Of a stretch of DNA of 15,386 nt, positions 12,579 to 15,386 are shown in pieces. Source of the DNA: Planctomycetota bacterium. GTDB taxonomy: Bacteria; Planctomycetota; J058; JARGOJ01. How positions within the stretch are numbered: position 1 is the stretch's first letter; every line of letters starts with the position of its first letter. The position numbers and the translations under genes were made by a program. The notes under the pieces are model-generated. The model was not told the DNA's origin. It saw only the letters and a list, made by a program, of their open reading frames with translations, and did not search any database. The stretch spans positions 1-15,386 of the forward strand of contig JARGOJ010000089.1 in NCBI GenBank assembly GCA_029210225.1, in the 5' to 3' direction.

Positions 12579-14165
12579 CTATTTTGAAGCTTTTTTACCC
12601 TTAGCCTCCGCCGCGTACTTCTCGAAGAAGATCACCAAGGAGTCGCGAAGGTCCGGCTCGACGAAGTCGAAGTTGACTCCTCGGTCGGTGATCTCCCAGA
12701 ACTGCCGCTTGGCCTGCAGGATCTCGTCCTTAATCGACATCAAGCGATCCATAGGCTCCACAGACATGTCCCCAGCAATCTGCCGCACGTTATCGAGCTT
12801 ATTCGTCTTTATATAGTAGGCCGCGAGCATCGCCTGAGCCTTACGAACTCCCCGCAGGTGCCTGTCCGACGATCCAGGGTCGGGAGGGCGATCCACCTCC
12901 AGAAAGACCTCCAAGAGCTTCTGCTCGTTCCCAAGCTCCTTGTCAGAGGCCTCCCGCGTCAAGCGGTATAAATCGTAGGCCACGGTCTCAAGGATGAAGC
13001 CCATTCCGCGCGAGTCGAACAACAAGCCGTAATACTTCAGATACCTAAAGATGTTCAGGACCAGGTCTGGCTTCCCCACCGAGATCAGGTGGGAACAGAA
13101 CTGCCTATATTGATGAAGCACGTTGTAGCCGGTCCTTACATCCTTCCCATTCAAAGTCGCACGCATAATCGTATTGAAGAAGTTGATCGTGAGCTCTCGG
13201 GCCCCATCGTCCTCGTTCTTATCCGCCGAAATTCCTATGTCGCGAAAGCACATAGCGATGAGGTTGTTTAAGTCGCGGAGGTTGTTGAGAGACTGAGCGA
13301 AGATCAGGTTGAACTGCTTGAAAATCTTAAACTCAAGCCAAGTCTTCCCATCCTTTAAATCTTGGATGCCCTGCTCGCTAAGGGTCACAAAGTCGGGGTT
13401 GCGCCGCTGATACTCGCTCACCTCATACCAGCCGTCAGGCATCTGTGACTTCAGATTCAGGGTGTCAACGATCATGCTCCGAAGCACAAGGGTGCTCCCC
13501 ATGGCCAAGCCCCGGTCCTTCTGCAAGATCGAATTCAAGGCGATGTCGGTGATCTGCTCCGCCGCCGTCATGACCCACTCTTTGCGTTGGTCGATCTTCT
13601 TTTGAAGAGTCGTCGGGTTGAGCTTGGACAGCGACTCGAAGACCTGCTGACGGATACGATTAATGATGTTGTTGGGCTGGAGAAACTCGAAGACGTAGTT
13701 GAAGTAGGGCAGCAAGACCAAGAGGCTCACCGTCATAAGGAACAGCGTCCACCGCACCCCCATCACCGGAGTGAAGTCCTGGTGAATCGACGAGGCCGTC
13801 CAAAGACAAGTCAAGGTCGCCGTCACAAAGAGGCCGAGCACGAAGAAGTTGACCCGGTCCCGGATGAACAAGTCCGTCACCCGTGATGTATAGCGGTTGG
13901 CCGCCAGCTCCACGATGATCGCCACAACCGTGATCGCGATCCCCAGAATCGCCGCCACAACCTCGGCGACAGAACCCAGGATATTGGAAGCAGCGTCTTT
14001 CTCGGTGAGCCAAAACAAGCCAAAGAAGCTCTCGTTTGTCGAACTTCCATGGTAGTCGATGCCCATGAAGAACAGGAAACTGACCGCAAAGGCCACGAAA
14101 ATGGCCATGAACGGAAAGAACCATACATGGATAAAGTGCAGCCGCTTATCCCCGTCAAACTCCAT
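12579..14165 (-). CDS. DUF2254-type membrane protein, 528 aa
   Basis: There are four predicted membrane segments at about 11-34, 61-87, 105-124 and 137-159, then a large, mostly helical soluble part of about 370 residues. The region ILGIAITVVAIIVELAANRY (73-92) followed by TSRVTDLFIRDRVNFFVLGLF matches the pattern of DUF2254 membrane proteins (hydrophobic helix, Q/E-L-A..-Y/F-S-R, then RD and a second helix). The role of that family is not known to me. The soluble part includes an acidic stretch (SADKNEDDGAREL) and ends in a basic tail (KGKKASK). ATG 14165 has GGGG about eight bases upstream. It stands alone between a terminator and a long upstream gap. Confidence 0.75.
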   Translation of the reverse strand: MEFDGDKRLHFIHVWFFPFMAIFVAFAVSFLFFMGIDYHGSSTNESFFGLFWLTEKDAASNILGSVAEVVAAILGIAITVVAIIVELAANRYTSRVTDLFIRDRVNFFVLGLFVTATLTCLWTASSIHQDFTPVMGVRWTLFLMTVSLLVLLPYFNYVFEFLQPNNIINRIRQQVFESLSKLNPTTLQKKIDQRKEWVMTAAEQITDIALNSILQKDRGLAMGSTLVLRSMIVDTLNLKSQMPDGWYEVSEYQRRNPDFVTLSEQGIQDLKDGKTWLEFKIFKQFNLIFAQSLNNLRDLNNLIAMCFRDIGISADKNEDDGARELTINFFNTIMRATLNGKDVRTGYNVLHQYRQFCSHLISVGKPDLVLNIFRYLKYYGLLFDSRGMGFILETVAYDLYRLTREASDKELGNEQKLLEVFLEVDRPPDPGSSDRHLRGVRKAQAMLAAYYIKTNKLDNVRQIAGDMSVEPMDRLMSIKDEILQAKRQFWEITDRGVNFDFVEPDLRDSLVIFFEKYAAEAKGKKASK

Positions 14166-14630
14166 CTCTTAGCCCCATTAACAACTAGTCCAATCGGCGC
14201 ACAGTCTAAACGAAGCGTCAGGACCTGCGCAAAAGGAAGTCGTGAGAACCTCGCCAATTTTCTTACGACAAGATTTTTGCTGAAGATCATTTTTCTGGCA
14301 AAAAAAATACCGCCGGAGACCCCCTAGAAATATGGCTTAGAGGAGAATGTCGAGAAAAAGATGACAAGCAACCCGCAAAAAGGCGTCTATGGGGGTGCGA
14401 AGTCGGAAACTTTGGGCTAAGGTGAATGCAGCACCAAAGACGAAACTCTCATAAGAAGAGCAACTATCAATGGTTAAGAAAAACAGCCGGTCGTCTTTTC
14501 TGTATCAAAACAAAACACATCAATTTTTTTATATCCATGCGAACGTGGCGTGGACGTTTCCCTTTTCTCGGACCCAAACTTCGAAGATTAGGATGTCTTG
14601 AGATTTGGTAAGGCCGAGAGAAACCCATCA
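14166..14630. other. Non-coding stretch upstream of the DUF2254 gene and the small plus-strand transcript
   Basis: It should hold the minus-strand DUF2254 promoter and, further right, the start of the proposed small plus-strand RNA. Short ORFs are present (a 61-codon one from 14426 and a 24-codon one from 14538) but none has a recognisable protein. An AT-rich patch (tttttttatat, near 14525-14535) could be part of a promoter, with no clear -35 box. Confidence 0.45.
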
Positions 14631-14762
14631 AGAAAGGAGGTGATCGTAAGTGAACAAACACGACAATTTTAGGGGGTTGACGACCTGAGCGTCGACGGAC
14701 CCTTAGCGGTTCAACCCCCAGAAAATTGAAGGAAGGGCTCCTGGTTTACCAGATGAGCCCTT
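14631..14762 (+). ncRNA. Candidate small structured RNA with a full-length Shine-Dalgarno sequence
   Basis: agaaaggaggtgatc (14631-14645) is the exact complement of the usual last 15 bases of bacterial 16S rRNA. The only ORF placed to use it starts GTG at 14650 and stops after 12 codons (TGA 14686-14688). Next comes a long hairpin: caatttt (14664-14670) with aaaattg (14722-14728), and gggggttga (14672-14680) with tcaaccccc (14711-14719), with a smaller cgac/gtcg helix inside. A strong plus-strand terminator closes the unit and no plus-strand gene follows. It may be a small RNA, a short-peptide gene, or (on the minus strand) a relic of a 16S rRNA end. Confidence 0.4.
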
Positions 14763-14772
14763 TCTTCTTTTT
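14733..14772 (+). terminator. Strong rho-independent terminator, plus strand
   Basis: aagggctc-ctggt-tt-accag-at-gagccctt (14733-14762) forms a nearly continuous 13-bp stem, followed by a T-rich tail (tttcttctttttt type, 14761-14772). It faces the convergent rho gene, whose stop is at 14819, and may also help end rho transcripts. Confidence 0.8.
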
Positions 14773-14818
14773 AAACGCACCAAAATCCGCCAGCGAGACC
14801 GCAACGCAGTCAAAGCTC

Positions 14819-15386
14819 TTAGAGCGGCAAATTCATGAGGAACTGCGCGTTGTTCTGCGTCTTCCTTAGCTGCTTCAATAATCCTTCAAGCGCCCCCATG
14901 GGCTTACCCTTCAAGGCCATCCGTCGGACCGCATTCACGCGATCATACTCTTCCCCGGTTCGCAGCTTCTCTTCTTTACGAGTCCCCGACTCACGGATGT
15001 CTATCGCCGGGTAGATTCGATGATCCGCCAAATCTCGGCGCAAGACCAACTCCATATTTCCCGTGCCCTTGAACTCCTCGAAAATCACCTGGTCCATGCG
15101 AGAGCCCGTATCGACAAGGGCTGTGGCGATGATGGTTAAGGTCCCGGCCTCCGTCGATCGCGCCGCGCCAAAGATCTCCCGAGGCTTCTGCATCGCCTGA
15201 GCATCCAAGCCTCCCGACAAAGTCCGCCCGCTCTTACCCTTCTCTATATTGAAGGCCCGGCCCATGCGAGTCAAAGAGTCGATCAGCACGACCACATCTT
15301 TGCCAAGCTCCACACTCCTGCGACAGCGTTCCAGCACCATCTCGCAAAGCTCAATGTGAACCGAAGCATCCTTATCTAAGGAGCTT
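14819..15386 (-). CDS. rho: Transcription termination factor Rho, C-terminal part, 5' end outside window
   Basis: About 189 C-terminal residues are present, open to the right edge (SSLDKDASVHIELCEMVLE...). Landmarks of the Rho hexameric RNA-dependent ATPase are DVVVLIDSLTRMGRAFN (Walker B region), LSGGLDAQAMQKPREIFGAA (near the Q loop), ARSTEAGTLTIIATALVDTGS, and the R-loop stretch FKGTGNMELVLRRDLADHRI with YPAIDI. Rho moves along nascent RNA and releases RNA polymerase. The C-terminus (LKQLRKTQNNAQFLMNLPL) is as in typical Rho. Walker A and the RNA-binding N-terminal domain lie outside the window. Confidence 0.97.
   Translation of the reverse strand, partial: SSLDKDASVHIELCEMVLERCRRSVELGKDVVVLIDSLTRMGRAFNIEKGKSGRTLSGGLDAQAMQKPREIFGAARSTEAGTLTIIATALVDTGSRMDQVIFEEFKGTGNMELVLRRDLADHRIYPAIDIRESGTRKEEKLRTGEEYDRVNAVRRMALKGKPMGALEGLLKQLRKTQNNAQFLMNLPL

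Noticed and set aside
13660..14290. Long minus-strand ORFs overlapping the start of the DUF2254 gene
   Set aside because: They are shadow frames of the membrane-protein gene; their Arg/His/Gly-rich translations show no domain.
14426..14611. 61-codon ORF upstream of the small RNA
   Set aside because: It has no ribosome binding site and a low-complexity Lys/Arg/Phe composition unlike a folded protein; it lies in non-coding-looking sequence.
14650..14688. TGA at 14686 as a second selenocysteine codon in the 12-codon ORF
   Set aside because: Reading through reaches TAG after five more codons and no protein motif appears.

Overview
The window looks like a piece of a free-living bacterial chromosome, most likely a planctomycete or close relative. 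That is inferred from the protein types: an exported TPR-like/redoxin protein, a Ser/Thr kinase with an extra domain, a lipoprotein serpin, and several small orphan proteins. No rRNA or other taxonomic marker is present. Housekeeping anchors are the 3' part of rho at the right edge, a complete HU gene and a tRNA-Arg. No CRISPR array, insertion sequence or phage module is visible.

Layout. Positions 1-1423 hold the tail of an Rpn-like (PD-(D/E)XK nuclease/transposase-type) gene cut by the left edge, a free-standing relative of that tail, and an orphan ORF. Positions 1594-3632 hold a stand-alone GyrB/ParE-type ATPase domain that has lost its catalytic residues, followed by a Ser/Thr kinase fused to a macro domain. 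Positions 3809-4927 hold the most notable gene: an exported thioredoxin-fold protein whose CxxC motif reads UGA-P-P-C, with a bacterial SECIS-like hairpin just downstream. It is best read as one 372-residue selenoprotein, not two ORFs. A DUF2262 protein (5055-5789), an inhibitory-type lipoprotein serpin (6000-7223, minus) and the decayed 3' end of a second serpin (7378-7536, minus) follow. Positions 7602-9403 hold small accessory genes: a GNAT-like protein, an orphan, a zinc-ribbon protein and a GT32-type glycosyltransferase.

From 9.7 kb, a degenerate tRNA-Arg copy lies beside an intact tRNA-Arg(CCG) with its terminator. Next are a large exported protein of unknown function (10004-11734), HU (11781-12053, minus), a DUF2254 membrane protein (12579-14165, minus) and rho (minus, partial). 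The gap between DUF2254 and rho contains a probable small plus-strand transcript. It has a 15-base perfect complement to the usual 16S rRNA 3' end, a long hairpin and a strong terminator.

Transcription and composition. Rho-independent terminators are clear after the selenoprotein gene, tRNA-Arg, HU, DUF2254 and the 14.7 kb small transcript. Sigma70-type promoters can be proposed for the selenoprotein, serpin and HU genes. By eye, the plus strand is G/T-rich up to about 8.3 kb whichever strand is coding, and mostly C/A-rich afterwards, except for a G-rich block at about 11.04-11.73 kb that begins in the middle of a gene.
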